Part shown: one piece after another, positions 10,041 through 19,320 of the stretch | How the letters are laid out: the number at the start of each line of letters is the position of its first letter | How positions within the stretch are numbered: position 1 is the first letter of the stretch | NCBI GenBank assembly: GCA_016893485.2 | Contig: JAFEKX020000001.1 | Coordinates: 7,643,501-7,707,500 of the forward strand | Direction of reading: 5' to 3' | DNA: 64,000 nucleotides | Source: Streptomyces sp. P3 | GTDB taxonomy: Bacteria; Actinomycetota; Actinomycetes; Streptomycetales; Streptomycetaceae | Translations under genes and position numbers: made by a program | The notes under the pieces: model-generated | Seen by the model: only the letters and a program-made list of their open reading frames with translations | Databases searched by the model: none | Told to the model about the DNA's origin: nothing

Positions 10041-11250
10041 CCGTCGACCGGCACCCACCCGTTCGACGAGTACCAGAGGTGCCGCAGACCCTTGATGCTG
10101 CTCGTGCGGAACGGCCTGCCGTGGTCGTCGACGCGGAGGGTGCCGGTGCGGCCCTGGGAGGACCAGTCCAGTTCCAGGTACCAGCGGCAGTCGCAGGTCC
10201 CGGAGCGGGCCTTGACCAGCAGGACCTCCGGGTCCGTGGCCGAGACTCGGTACGGCAGGTGCGCCACCGGGACCTTCCTGCCCGTGTCACTGCCCGGCTC
10301 CGGTGTGACGAGCGGGCGGTGGGCGTCCAGGTTCACGCCGAAGTAGCGCGGGGTGATGTCCCCGCCGCAGCCCTGGGCCATCGAGTACGCGGTGCCCGGG
10401 GCGGGTGCCGTACGGCCGACGACCCGGACTCGAAGTGCCTCCAGGACCACGGCCGTTGAGCTTTTGCCCTGCACCGAGATCTCCACGTTCGTCTGCCCGC
10501 CGTGCACCGCGTGCTGAGTCGCCGCCCAGACCCCGGCGTCCTGCTGGACCGGGGGCGGCGGCACGTCCTTCGGCGCCTTGTCGATGACGTAGTCGTGGTC
10601 GCAGCCGATCTCCCAGGCCTGCGAGTCGGCCGTCCAGGTGAGGGGTGCGGGGACGGCTGACGGTGAAGTGCGGCCCGTAGCACCGGTGTTGGTGCCTGCC
10701 CCGGTCCCTGTCCCCACCCCGCCCTCGGACTTGGCCGTGTCGTGCGTGGACACCGCCGACAGGGTGCCCCACACCGCGAGCACCGCGCACACGGCGGCGG
10801 CGGTGAGGGCGAGGCGCCGCCGGGACCGGAGCGAGCGGGCGGCGGGACCGGTGGCCACGGCGCCGGCAGCCACCGGCGGGTCACCGGCATCCGGCATCGG
10901 CTCCTCGGTCGGCCCCTCCGGCAGCGCCTCGGCCACCGGAGCCGCCGCCGCCGCCCCCGTCGGCCTGGTCGCCCCCGCCTCCCGGCGCCGCCGGCGCGCG
11001 GCCACCGCCAGGATCCAGAACCGATGCAGCTCCACCCGCTCCTCCGGCGTCGCCCCGCACAGCGCGGCGAACCGTTCCACGGGGGCGAAGTCGAGGGGAC
11101 CGCCTCGCCGACGCAGTAGCGGTGCAGGGTCGAGGCGTTCATGTTCAGGCGGCGGGCCAACTGGCCGTAGCTGCGGTCCGTGCGTGCCTTCAGACGCCGT
11201 AGCAGCGCCGCGAACTCCTCGACGTCCTTGTCGTTGGCCTCGCCCGACAC
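10037..11250 (-). CDS. membrane-anchored helix-turn-helix protein
   Basis: The N-terminus holds an XRE-type helix-turn-helix (LLRRLKARTDRSYGQLARRL, then NMNASTLHRYCVG). A basic, Ala-rich linker follows, then one transmembrane segment (LALTAAAVCAVLAVWGTLSAV), and an extracellular domain of about 220 residues with several cysteines (GCDHDY, GCGGDI, GTCDCRWY). The topology is cytoplasmic DNA-binding with an extracellular sensor or structural domain. The frame changes near 11095 between GEAVP and the RGPLDF segment. The family is common and uncharacterised in Streptomyces. It ends convergently on poxB with overlapping stop codons (ctaa). Confidence 0.8.
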
Positions 11251-11431
11251 CGTTGCCCCGGGTGTGTCGCGTCCCAGGACGGCATCCCAGGGACTCCATG
11301 TACCAGGAGGTCAGAAGGGGTGGGACGGTTCCACCGTCGCGGGATCGGCGGCGGTGATTGCGGTCGCCGCCGCCGGGCGCCGAAGCTCGGTCCGACCACA
11401 GCACGGCACCGAACCGAAACGGGGACCACAC

Positions 11432-11902
11432 GTGAACAGCAAGAAGGCCACGCGCCGCACCGCCCTCGCCGCCGGCCTCGCCCTCGCCCTCGGGCTGGGC
11501 GTGGCGGCCCAGGCGTCCGCCGGAGCCCCGCGCACCGTGAGCGGCTCACCGGACGACAACATCACCCGCATCGCCGACTTCTACGGCGCCTACATCGACG
11601 CAGAGACCGACCTGGACAACGGCGGCGGGAAGCTGACCACCGAGCTGCGCAGCTACTACCTCACCCCGGCCTACCTCAAGGAGCTGAAGGCCTGGGAGGC
11701 GAAGAACCACGCGGACGGTGTCCTCCAGGCGCAGAACACCCCCATGAGCTGGAAGGTCACCGACAACGGCACCGCCGACCACACCGAGGCCGCCATCACC
11801 CTCACCTGGGGCGGCGGCGACACCACCAAGCTGATCGTCGACATGACCCGTACCACCCACAAGATCATCCACATCGGCACCAAGGGAATCGGCGGCAAGT
11901 AG
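11432..11902 (+). CDS. secreted hypothetical protein
   Basis: GTG 11432 starts a Sec-type signal peptide (KKATRRTALAAGLALALGLG, cleavage likely after QASA). The mature part of about 125 residues begins GAPRTVSGSPDDNITRIADF and is rich in Tyr, Thr and Asp, with LRSYYLTPAYLKELKAWE and a beta-rich end. No cysteines or catalytic motif are evident. The gene reads through without a frame change. It is divergent from the membrane HTH gene. Family not recognised beyond a small secreted actinomycete protein; a lipid- or ligand-carrier fold is possible but not shown. Confidence 0.75.
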   Translation: MNSKKATRRTALAAGLALALGLGVAAQASAGAPRTVSGSPDDNITRIADFYGAYIDAETDLDNGGGKLTTELRSYYLTPAYLKELKAWEAKNHADGVLQAQNTPMSWKVTDNGTADHTEAAITLTWGGGDTTKLIVDMTRTTHKIIHIGTKGIGGK

Positions 11903-12285
11903 CGCCCGCCGAGCGGCCGTTGCCGGTTGCCGAGCGGCTGATTCCGGCCAGTTTCACGGAGTGCGGGCCTCGGGGAGAGGCACGGCCGGTCCGATCGCCC
12001 GTGGTCAGGACGTCACGGGGTGTCAGGTCCCGTCGCCGGGGTCATGGCACCCCGGAGGAAACGCCCCGACCGTCCCACCCGGGCCGCATGCTCCGTACTC
12101 CCGCTGTTCGACGTGCCGGACGGCATCGCGCCCGGAACCTCCGCCCCGCCGGACACGGCGTACGCATGGCCGAACACCCGGTCGTCAACCACTCGACATG
12201 ACTGCCCCGTTCCCGACGAGGGCATGGATCCCCGTGAACGTGTTCGAGCAGGAGGGAACCGGAAACCGGCGTGCAGGCGGGGGTC
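11903..12285. other. 380-bp intergenic region
   Basis: Between the secreted protein and the ATP-binding protein. Short open frames exist on both strands but none has a recognisable family, a convincing ribosome site and the expected codon bias together. I call no gene here. Confidence 0.4.
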
Positions 12286-12767
12286 ATGAAGAGGCAAGCA
12301 CGAGGAAGCGGTCCCATGGCGATCAGGGCCTCCTCGGCGAAAGCGGCGGAGGACAAGGCCGACAGCGCCACGGAACCGGCGCAGCCGCCTCAACTGAGGC
12401 GCAGACTCGGACGCGCGGACCTGCGGGCGGTGCCCGAGGCGCGCAGGGCGTTGCGGGAACTGTTACGGCACTGGGGAGGCCGGGACGATCGGAGATAGCG
12501 GAGCTGCTCACAAGTGAGCTGGTCACCAACGCGCTGATCCACACCGACGACGACGCCGTGCTGACGGCGACCGTCGGGCCGCGTGGACTCCGTGTGGAGG
12601 TGAGGGACTTCGTGGCCCGCAGGCCCCGACTGCACGTACCGGACGCCGACGACGGTACGCACGGGCGGGGCCTGGTCCTGGTCCAGTCCCTCGCGGACTC
12701 CTGGGGAGTCTCGGCCCACGGGGTGGGCAAGTCCGTCTGGTTCGAGCTCAATCCGGACGCGGTGTGA
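12286..12767 (+). CDS. RsbW-like ATP-binding protein (GHKL; anti-sigma / regulatory kinase family)
   Basis: About 160 residues with the HATPase fold typical of short Streptomyces anti-sigma-like kinases. The N box is SELVTNALIHT. The G box is HGRGLVLVQSLADSWGV. The N-terminal part (LRAVPEARRALRELLRHWG) has the usual pattern. The frame changes at about 12478 in a GGGGAGGC run. Start is ATG 12286 (MKRQARGSG) or the internal ATG 12316 (MAIRASS); neither has a strong ribosome site. Partner sigma or anti-anti-sigma factors are not adjacent, so its target is unknown. Confidence 0.82.
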
Positions 12768-12792
12768 GCGACGTGCCGGGCACGGCATGAGC

Positions 12793-12838
12793 AACGGGGC
12801 GGGGGCGGCGTCCAGTTGGACTCCGCCCCCGCCCCGTT
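12793..12838. terminator. bidirectional intrinsic terminator-like hairpin
   Basis: A perfect 16-bp GC-rich stem (12793-12808 pairing with 12823-12838) encloses a loop that itself can fold (tccagttgga), followed by ttt. It lies between the convergent ATP-binding and DUF2637 genes and can serve both. Confidence 0.85.
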
Positions 12839-12877
12839 TGTCGCCCGGTCCCGGTTCTCGTGTGACAGCTCTCCGGC

Positions 12878-13920
12878 TCAGCCGAACTGCTGCTCCAGGT
12901 CCTTGAGCTTGCGCTCAAGGGAGTCGAGACGCGGCAGGGCCATGGTGTCGTCCTCGGCGGTGAGGTCGACGGTTATCGGGTCAGATGCCCCGCGGACTGG
13001 CTGGAGTGAGGGACGCGTGCGAACCGGCAGTTGTTCCGGCGTCGATAGAGCAGGCTCCGCGGATGCTTGTCCGGAGCCGCCACGCTCCAGCGCCTGCGGT
13101 TCCGGCGACCGGCCGTTGCCCCGGCCGATGAGGCCGCGCTGGCCACGGCTTATGGCCTTGAGCTGAGCCCGCTCGATCCGCTGCTGGTCGCGGCGGCGCA
13201 GTCGGGTCTCCTCCTTCTTCGCCTTGTCCTCGCGCACCTCGTCGACCGCCTCGTCCAGGCTGCGCACGTTCTCCAGAAGCATCAGCGACCAGGCGCTGTA
13301 GGTCTCCCGGGGGCCCGCAGCCAGCGGACGATACGGATCTGCGGCAGCGGACGCGGCACCAGACCCTGCTCGCGCAGCGCGGCCCGGCGGGTCTGCTTCA
13401 GCGCGCGGTCGAAGAGGACCGCGGCCGACAGCGACATGCCGGAGAAGAACTGCGGAGCGCCCGCGTGGTCGACACCCCTGGGCGCGTGCACCCAGTTGAA
13501 CCAGGCGGCCGCGGCCGCGAACGTCCACACGAGTATCCGCGAGCCGAGGGCCGCGTCACCGTGGCTGGCCTCGCGGACCGCGAGGACGGAGCAGAACATG
13601 GCCGCGCCGTCGAGGCCGAACGGAACCAGGTACTCCCAGCCGTCGGTGAGGCCGAGGTTCTCCTGGCCGAAGCCGACCAGTCCGTGGAAGGAGAGTGCCG
13701 CGGCGACCGCCGCACAGCAGAACAGAAGGACGTAGGAGGCGATGCCGTATATGGCCTCCTTGCGCCTGCGGCGCTCCTCCGTGCGCTCCCACGAGTCGTC
13801 TTTCGCGTGCTCCCCGGCGGACCGCTTGCTCCGCGCGAGCACCGCAACCGCCGCCAGCATGCCCAGGAGCAGTACGGCGCCGGGAAGCAGCCAGTTAAGC
13901 GATATGTCGGTCAGTCTCAT
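12878..13920 (-). CDS. DUF2637 domain-containing membrane protein (SpdB-like)
   Basis: The start MRLTDISLNWLLPGAVLLLG gives a first helix. Further helices follow (YGIASYVLLFCCAAVAAALS, GLDGAAMFCSVLAV, ILVWTFAAAAAWFNWVHAPR) and then a helical region FFSGMSLSAAVLFDRALKQT. The C-terminal half is a charged cytoplasmic tail with coiled-coil-like heptads (EDKAKKEETRLRRRDQQRIE) ending LERKLKDLEQQFG. The N-terminal part matches DUF2637, related to the SpdB plasmid-spread proteins of actinomycete conjugative elements, but nothing else here suggests a plasmid. The frame changes at about 13310 (GGGGGCCC). ATG 13920. Confidence 0.85.
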
Positions 13921-13935
13921 CTGGGGTCCCTTGCA

Positions 13936-13977
13936 TTGGGATAGGGCGTAACGCCCGCCATAGTGGCCCAATCCCAA
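13936..13977. promoter_or_regulatory. nested inverted repeats upstream of the DUF2637 gene
   Basis: Outer arms ttgggat (13936-13942) and atcccaa (13971-13977) flank an inner dyad gggcgtaacgccc (13944-13956). It lies 16-57 bp before the ATG of the leftward gene, where an operator or 5' leader structure would be expected. The binding factor is unknown. Confidence 0.45.
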
Positions 13978-14092
13978 CGGCCCTCAGGCGTTTTCGGGGC
14001 AAGAGGCCGCCAAGGAGGTGCAAGGGGATGCCCAGGGCGGCTTTCTGCTCGAACTGCCGCTTGAGGGGCGGGAGTTGAGTTCGAATAAGACT

Positions 14093-14104
14093 ACCCGTAC
14101 GGGT
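14093..14104. promoter_or_regulatory. perfect 12-bp palindrome acccgtacgggt
   Basis: A perfect palindrome in the intergenic region between the DUF2637 and FhuF-like genes. The same core (cccgtacggg) appears in a longer 16-bp palindrome at 63849-63864. Possible operator; no regulator is assigned. Confidence 0.35.
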
Positions 14105-14223
14105 GGTTCCACGGAAAGTTCCTGCGACAAGTGAGGAAGTTGTGAATCCCCTGTAACCGGGTGGGCGCCTCGTTCGGGGCTGATCCTAGCGGGCGTTGAG
14201 GGACGCCTGTGACTGAGGGTCCC

Positions 14224-15072
14224 TCAACTCGCGGTGGCCGCCAGCAGCTTGGTGACCCGCTCGGTCACGCAGGTGCGCGGACAGGTCGCGCAGGCGTCGT
14301 CCGCGTCCAGCGTGTAGTACATGCAGCAACTCGCCCTGTCCCGCGTGGACAGCGCCTCGCCGCCCGGCCCGGTCACCTCGCGGAACGCGGCCGAACCGAC
14401 GTACGGCTTGGTGGATCCCGGCAGCAGCCGCTCCAACTCCCGTACGGCCCGCGGCTGTTCGCCGAAGAGATCGGCGACGTACCAGATGCCCTCGACGACC
14501 TCGTCGGTCGCCATGCCCCACAGGGCGCGGCCCCGCCGGCGCATCCGCGGGCCGAAGCCGGCCAGCACGGGTTCCATGTGCTCGGCGACCGCGGCGCGCA
14601 CCTCCGCCCGCAGCGCCTCCTCGTCGGCGACCACCCGGGCGCCGGGCAGGGCCGCGGCCGGGTCGCCGGGCAGGCAGGCGAAGGTGTCGGTGCGGACGGC
14701 CAGCCGGCCCATGTCGAAGCTCTCGGCCGTGCGGTCGTAGGAGACGTGGGTCACAGGGAGGCGGGGGACGCGGCGGTGCAGGAACCACGGGACGGTGAAG
14801 AGGAGGACGGCCGGCCAGGCGTAGCGGTGCAGGCCGAAGGTGGCTATGACGTCCGGGCGGCCCCGGCGGCCGTGGTCGCGCAGGACCTGGGCGTCGTCCC
14901 ACGCGAGGAACGCCTCCAGGCCCGCCCCGCCCTCCGCGAGCGCCGCCGCCGAGGCCCAGCCGCCGCCGGTCGGGGTCGGCTGGTCCGGGGTGAGTTCGGT
15001 GATGCCGAGCCCGGGGACGACCTCGGTGAGGCGGGCGTACGCGTCCGCTGTGGCCGAAGAGGGCAGGGGCAT
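14224..15072 (-). CDS. FhuF-like (2Fe-2S) siderophore-iron reductase
   Basis: 282 residues, intact. The C-terminal iron-sulfur motif of the FhuF family is clear: RASCCMYY, then CATCPRTC (CC-x10-C-x2-C). The middle includes HVSYDRTAESFDM and GMATDEVVEGIWYVADLF. FhuF-type proteins reduce ferric iron released from hydroxamate siderophores in the cytoplasm. An iron box sits 30-47 bp upstream, so it is expected to be repressed by a DmdR/IdeR regulator when iron is plentiful. No siderophore transporter is adjacent. Confidence 0.9.
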   Translation of the reverse strand: MPLPSSATADAYARLTEVVPGLGITELTPDQPTPTGGGWASAAALAEGGAGLEAFLAWDDAQVLRDHGRRGRPDVIATFGLHRYAWPAVLLFTVPWFLHRRVPRLPVTHVSYDRTAESFDMGRLAVRTDTFACLPGDPAAALPGARVVADEEALRAEVRAAVAEHMEPVLAGFGPRMRRRGRALWGMATDEVVEGIWYVADLFGEQPRAVRELERLLPGSTKPYVGSAAFREVTGPGGEALSTRDRASCCMYYTLDADDACATCPRTCVTERVTKLLAATAS

Positions 15073-15100
15073 GCCGGGACCACCGATTCGCCGTTGGTTT

Positions 15101-15119
15101 AGAGGTAAGGCTTACCTTA
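15101..15119. promoter_or_regulatory. iron box (IdeR/DmdR1-type operator)
   Basis: agaggtaaggcttacctta matches the actinobacterial iron box ttaggttaggctaacctaa at 14 of 19 positions and is itself a near-palindrome (aggtaag-g-cttacct). It lies just upstream of the FhuF-like gene and also faces the GntR-family gene starting at 15230. Confidence 0.85.
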
Positions 15120-15229
15120 CCCAACTGGGCGGGGATATGAACCAGTCCGATCTGCGCCTAAGGTGCTTGACGGACGAGTAACAAGCCGCCGTAATGACCC
15201 CAAGTACCGACACGTCCGGAGGAGGACCC

Positions 15230-16036
15230 GTGAAGCAGGGCACGCAGAGCTCCGCCGGTACGGGTGTCCCGGATCCGCGCACCCGGGGTTCCCGGGTGCC
15301 GCCCAGCCGCGCGCGGCCGACGTGGACCGGAACCGGGATCTCGCGGACGGCACGGGCGGTGTACGCGGCGAGCACACGCACAGCGAGACACCGATCCCGC
15401 GGCCCCGCGCGGTCGTCCAGCGTTCCTCCGTACGCGGCCAGATCCTCGACGCGCTGCGCACCGCGCTCGTCGGCGGCGAACTGACCCCCGGGTGAGGTGT
15501 ACTCCGCGCCCGCGCTCGGCGACCGCTTCGGCGTCTCCGCCACCCCCGTGCGCGAGGCCATGCAGCAGCTCGCCACCGAGGGCGCCGTCGAGGTCGTACC
15601 GAACCGCGGCTTCCGGGTCGTCGAGCGCGGCGCCCGCGAACTCGCCGAACTGGCCGAGATCCGCGCCCTGATCGAGGTCCCCGTGATGCTCCGGCTCGCC
15701 CGGACCGTGCCCGCCGAGCGCTGGGCCGATCTGCGCCCGCTGGCCGAGAGCACCGTCCGCGCCGCGTCCTCCGGGTGCCGGGCGACCTACGCCGAGTCCG
15801 ACCGCGCCTTCCACCGCGGGGTCCTCGCCCTCGCCGGCAACGAGCAGCTCGTCCAGATCGCCGAGGACCTGCACCGGCGCGCCCAGTGGCCGCTGGTCGG
15901 CGGTCCGGTCACGCGCGGGCGGGCCGACCTGGTCGCCGACGCGGCCGAACACCTCGCGCTCCTCGACGCGTTGGGCGCGGGGGAGTGGGACGTGGCGCAG
16001 TCACTGGTGCGGGAGCACTTCGCGGGAACCGCGTGA
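15230..16036 (+). CDS. GntR-family transcriptional regulator, FCD subfamily
   Basis: GTG 15230 follows a strong GGAGGAGGA ribosome site. The N-terminal winged helix reads VRGQILDALRTALVGGELTPG then FGVSATPVREAMQQLATEGA; the second part is the helical FCD ligand domain (EIRALIEVPVMLRLA, ESDRAFHRGVLALAGNEQLV, HLALLDALGAGEWDVAQSLV). FCD proteins sense small carboxylate-type ligands. The frame changes near 15300 (CCCGGGGTTCCCGGG) and at about 15493, where one extra T interrupts TPGEVYSAP. Ligand unknown. The position beside an iron box is worth noting, but the box most likely serves the divergent FhuF-like gene. Confidence 0.85.
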
Positions 16037-16163
16037 CCATGAATATGTGACTCCGGTCACGAGCGGGTCCGGGTCCGGCCACCGAGCGCCCTACCGGGAA
16101 CCCGCCCGCCCGGCACTGGCGTGCCCCACGGAGAGGACCGACCGATCCGTGGGGAGAACGCCG

Positions 16164-16436
16164 ATGTTTCCGAATCCCGGCCAACAGGCCGCCCAGCAGG
16201 CCGCGCAGCGCGGCGCCGAACAGTCCGCGCGCCAGGCCGCACAGGACGGCATGCGCGCCGCCCAGATGGGCGCGAGGCGCGGTCACTCCGGCTCGTCACG
16301 CGGCGGCTTCCTGACCTTCCTGCTGCTCGTCGCCGTCGGGGTGCTGGTCGCCCGCGACCCCGAACTCCGGGCATCCGTCCTGCACTTCGTCCACCACGTC
16401 GTGAACGTCGTCCAGAGCCGCACCGACCACGCCTGA
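16164..16436 (+). CDS. small single-pass membrane protein
   Basis: 90 residues, intact. A Gln/Ala-rich amphipathic N-terminus (NPGQQAAQQAAQRGAEQSAR) precedes one transmembrane helix (GGFLTFLLLVAVGVLVARD) and a short basic/His tail. ATG 16164 follows GGGGAGA. The composition of the first half predicts a helix. Family unknown; it ends 1 bp from the stop of the convergent TPR-like gene. Confidence 0.7.
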   Translation: MFPNPGQQAAQQAAQRGAEQSARQAAQDGMRAAQMGARRGHSGSSRGGFLTFLLLVAVGVLVARDPELRASVLHFVHHVVNVVQSRTDHA

Positions 16437-16437
16437 C

Positions 16438-17204
16438 CTACGCCGTCGCCGCACCCGGCGCCGGCACCGCCAACTGCCGTGCCAGCCACGTCGGTACACC
16501 GCCGAGCAGCCGGAACAGCCGCCGCGCCTCCTCGCGCAGCCGGGACGCCTCCGGCTCGGCCTCCGCGTCCGCGAGCGAGGCGAGCGCCGGTGCCGTACCG
16601 ACGAGGTAGCCCAACTCCTCCCGGATCCGCAGGGATTCGGCGAAGCCGTGCCGGGCCTCCGTCAACTCCCCGTCCCGCAGGGCCAGTCCGGCCAGATGAC
16701 GGTAGGTGAACGACAGCAGCAGCGGGTCGGCCCGGTCGGCGGCCCCCGCGTGGGCCCGCCGGTACGCGGCCCGCGCGGCCTGCGGCGAACGCGCCAGGTT
16801 CTCCGCGAGCAGCCCCGCCGGAAGTCCAGCAGCGCCCGCCCGGCACCGTCCGGCGGGATCAGCGCCGCCGCCCGCCCGAGCGCGGCCCGCGCCTCGTCGG
16901 CCCGGTCGCGCACCCCGTGCAGCGTGGCCGCGTAGGCGAGGTGCCCGCGCTCGCAGGCCGCCGCGCCCCGCTCGTCGTCGCTGTGGGCCAGCGCCTCGGC
17001 CGTCCGCAGCGCGTCCTCGGCGTCCTCCCAGCCCTGCTCGGTGTAGAGACACCGCTCCACGAGGAGGGCGGTCCGCTGGAGGGCCGGAGCCGCGGTGTCG
17101 GGCCGTAGCAGCGCCGCCGCGTCGGCCCAGCAGGCCCGCGAGCGCAGCCGCCACACCGCGGTCTGGAGGGGATCGTCACCTTCGGTCGTTCCGTTTCCAG
17201 ACAT
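16438..17204 (-). CDS. TPR-like hypothetical protein
   Basis: About 255 residues made of Ala/Leu/Arg-rich helical repeats (ALLVERCLYTEQGWEDAEDA, RGHLAYAATLHGVRDRADE, LSFTYRHLAGLALRDGELTE), typical of tetratricopeptide-like solenoids used in protein binding. The frame changes near 16815 between RALLDFR and AGLLAENLA. No catalytic motif. The end reads LLGGVPTWLARQL. It is transcribed away from the PucR cluster; function not assignable. Confidence 0.68.
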
Positions 17205-17336
17205 GGCGGAAAGCGCCACGTTGCCCTCCCCGAGCACACCATTGAGCTGTTGAGTGGTGGCCGCATCTCAGCACGAATCCCGGGGCCCGGCCAAGGGGCT
17301 GGGTGAAAGAATTCACAAAGTCGTGGGATCCCCGGG

Positions 17337-19009
17337 TCAGCTCATCCGCAGTGCCAGGAAGAAATCCAGCTTGTCCTCAAGGCGGGAGAGGTCACGACTC
17401 GTCAACTGCTCGATCCTGCCGACCCGGTAGCGCAGCGTGTTGACGTGCAGGTGCAGCCGGGTCGCGCAGCGCGTCCAGGAACCGTCGCACTCCAGGAACG
17501 CCTCCAGCGTCGGGATCAGCTCCGCGCGGTGCCTGCGGTCGTAGTCCCGCAGCGGGTCGAGCAGCCGTGCGGTGAACGCCCGCCGCACGTCGTCCGGCAC
17601 GAACGGCAGCAGCAGCACGTGCGAGGCCAGCTCTTGATGACCCGCCGCGCACACCCGCCCGGGACGCGCCGCCGCGACCCGGCGCGCGTGCCGCGCCTCC
17701 TCCAGCGCCCCGCGCAGCCCCTCCGCCGAGTGCACGGCGGCGCTCACCCCGAGCGTCACCCGCCCGTCGCCGTCGAGCCCGGCCGTCAGCGGATCCCGTA
17801 CGGCGTCCAGGAGCACGTCCGCGTGGATCCCGGACTCGGAGCCGTCGTGCTCGGCCGACACCGCGGGCAGCGGTACGAGCGCGATGGCCTCGTCGCCCGA
17901 GTGGGCCACGGCTATGCGGTCGGAGGGCTCGGGGCCCGTCGTCTGCGGGTCGACCAGGATCTCCTCCAGGAGCGACTGGGCGACCGGGCCCGCCTCGATG
18001 TCGGTGCCGTCCCACTCGACCCGGGCGACGACCACCTGCCAGTGCGGAGCCGCCCCGAGCCCGGGCAGCAGCACGGGAGCGGCGACCCGCAGCCGCGCGG
18101 CGATCTCGGCGGGCGCGGCACCCGTCTGGACCAGCTCCAGGACCTCCTGCGCGAGCCGTCTGCGGACCGTGCGCGCCGCGTCCCGCCGGTCCCGCTCGAC
18201 CGCGATCAGCTGGGTGACGCCCTGCAGCAGGTCCAGCCGCTCGTCCGGCCAGTCCCCGGCGTCCGCCTCCACCGCGAGCAGCCAGTCCGACAGCACCGTC
18301 TCGCGCACGTCCCGCGCGCCCTGCGGGGTGCGCCCGCCGCCGCGGATCGGGAAGAGGGAGTACGTCGACGCGCCGAGCGTCAGCCGGTGCGGTCCCCGGC
18401 GGCCCGTGCGGGCGGCGGCCAGCTGCTCGGCGGCCAGCCGCGCGCACACCTCGACCGGCAGCGCCGGGCCCGACACCTTCGAGCCCGCGATGAGCCGCCC
18501 GGTCGGCGACAGCACCCACGCCCGCAGATCCAGGTCGGAGCCCAACAGGTCCAGGACCACGTCCGGGCCGCCCCCGCGGGACCCGAGGTCATCATCCGGC
18601 GGTGCCGGTCCACCACGGCCGCGAGATCACCGGCCCGCTCGCCCGACACCTGCCGTACGACATGCTCGGTGATCGTCGCGAACGCCACCGACTCGTTGAC
18701 CGCGAACAGCGGCAGCCGGTGCCGGGCGCAGGCGGCCACCAGGTCGTCCGGGACGGCGCCCAGCTCGGCCTCGCCTGCGGCCAGCGCGGCCACCCCGGCG
18801 GACACCAGCAGCCGTACGAACGGCTCGGTGTCGGCCGCGTTCCGGCGCCAGGCCAGACCGGTCAGGACCAGCTCGCCGCCGGAGAGATAGCGGCTGGGAT
18901 CGCGCAGGTCGGTGGTCATCACCCCGCGGACCGCGCGGTCCAGCTCGTCCTCGCCGCCGAGCAGGCGCAGCCCCAGCGCCCCGGTGTCCAGAAGTGCGCG
19001 CAGCCGCAT
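17337..19009 (-). CDS. pucR: PucR-family transcriptional regulator (purine catabolism)
   Basis: The N-terminal PucR domain (MRLRALLDTGALGLRLLGG, RDPSRYLSGGELVLTGLAWR, RLPLFAVNESVAFATITEHV) is followed by a middle GGDEF-like region and the C-terminal PucR HTH (RCATRLHLHVNTLRYRVGRI). About 555 residues, the usual size. The frame changes at about 18580 (CCCCCGCGGG). It is divergent from the xanthine dehydrogenase genes, the arrangement expected for a local regulator of purine use; members of this family respond to purine-degradation intermediates. Confidence 0.88.
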
Positions 19010-19320
19010 CGCCGTCGCCGCCGTTCTTTGTCTAGAAAACTACGATGAACCAAGAGGTGCCGTGGGTGCAGGGCCGTGCGGGGCTGTTTCCCACGTTTCC
19101 ACAGGGAATCGGAGGGGTTACTGATGACCTCCGTTCATATGAATCTACAAGATGCCCGTGCTGGCCAGCCAACTCCTTCATGGTTTCCGTGACTGACCCG
19201 CTCCGCGCACGGCGCTGTGTACTGACCCCACGCTGCATTAACAGCGCATGAACGAGCCGGGCCCGCCGCACACGAACTGGCTTGATCCGTACGACCCGAG
19301 ACGAAGAAGAGAGCCGGTCA
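19010..19320. promoter_or_regulatory. divergent promoter region between pucR and the xdh genes
   Basis: About 310 bp. It contains the perfect palindrome ttcatatgaa (19134-19143) inside a locally AT-richer stretch, and an inverted pair gcgctgt/acagcgc (19212-19218 and 19241-19247). An alternative ATG at 19248 extends the first xdh gene, but the conserved protein start is at 19321. A PucR operator is expected here; which element it is cannot be decided. Confidence 0.5.

Noticed and set aside
12878..13920. Plasmid transfer (spd) locus
   Set aside because: Only the DUF2637 similarity points that way; no replication, tra or integrase gene is nearby.
14061..14110. tRNA-like gttcgaat motif
   Set aside because: No acceptor stem, anticodon arm or D arm can be drawn around it.
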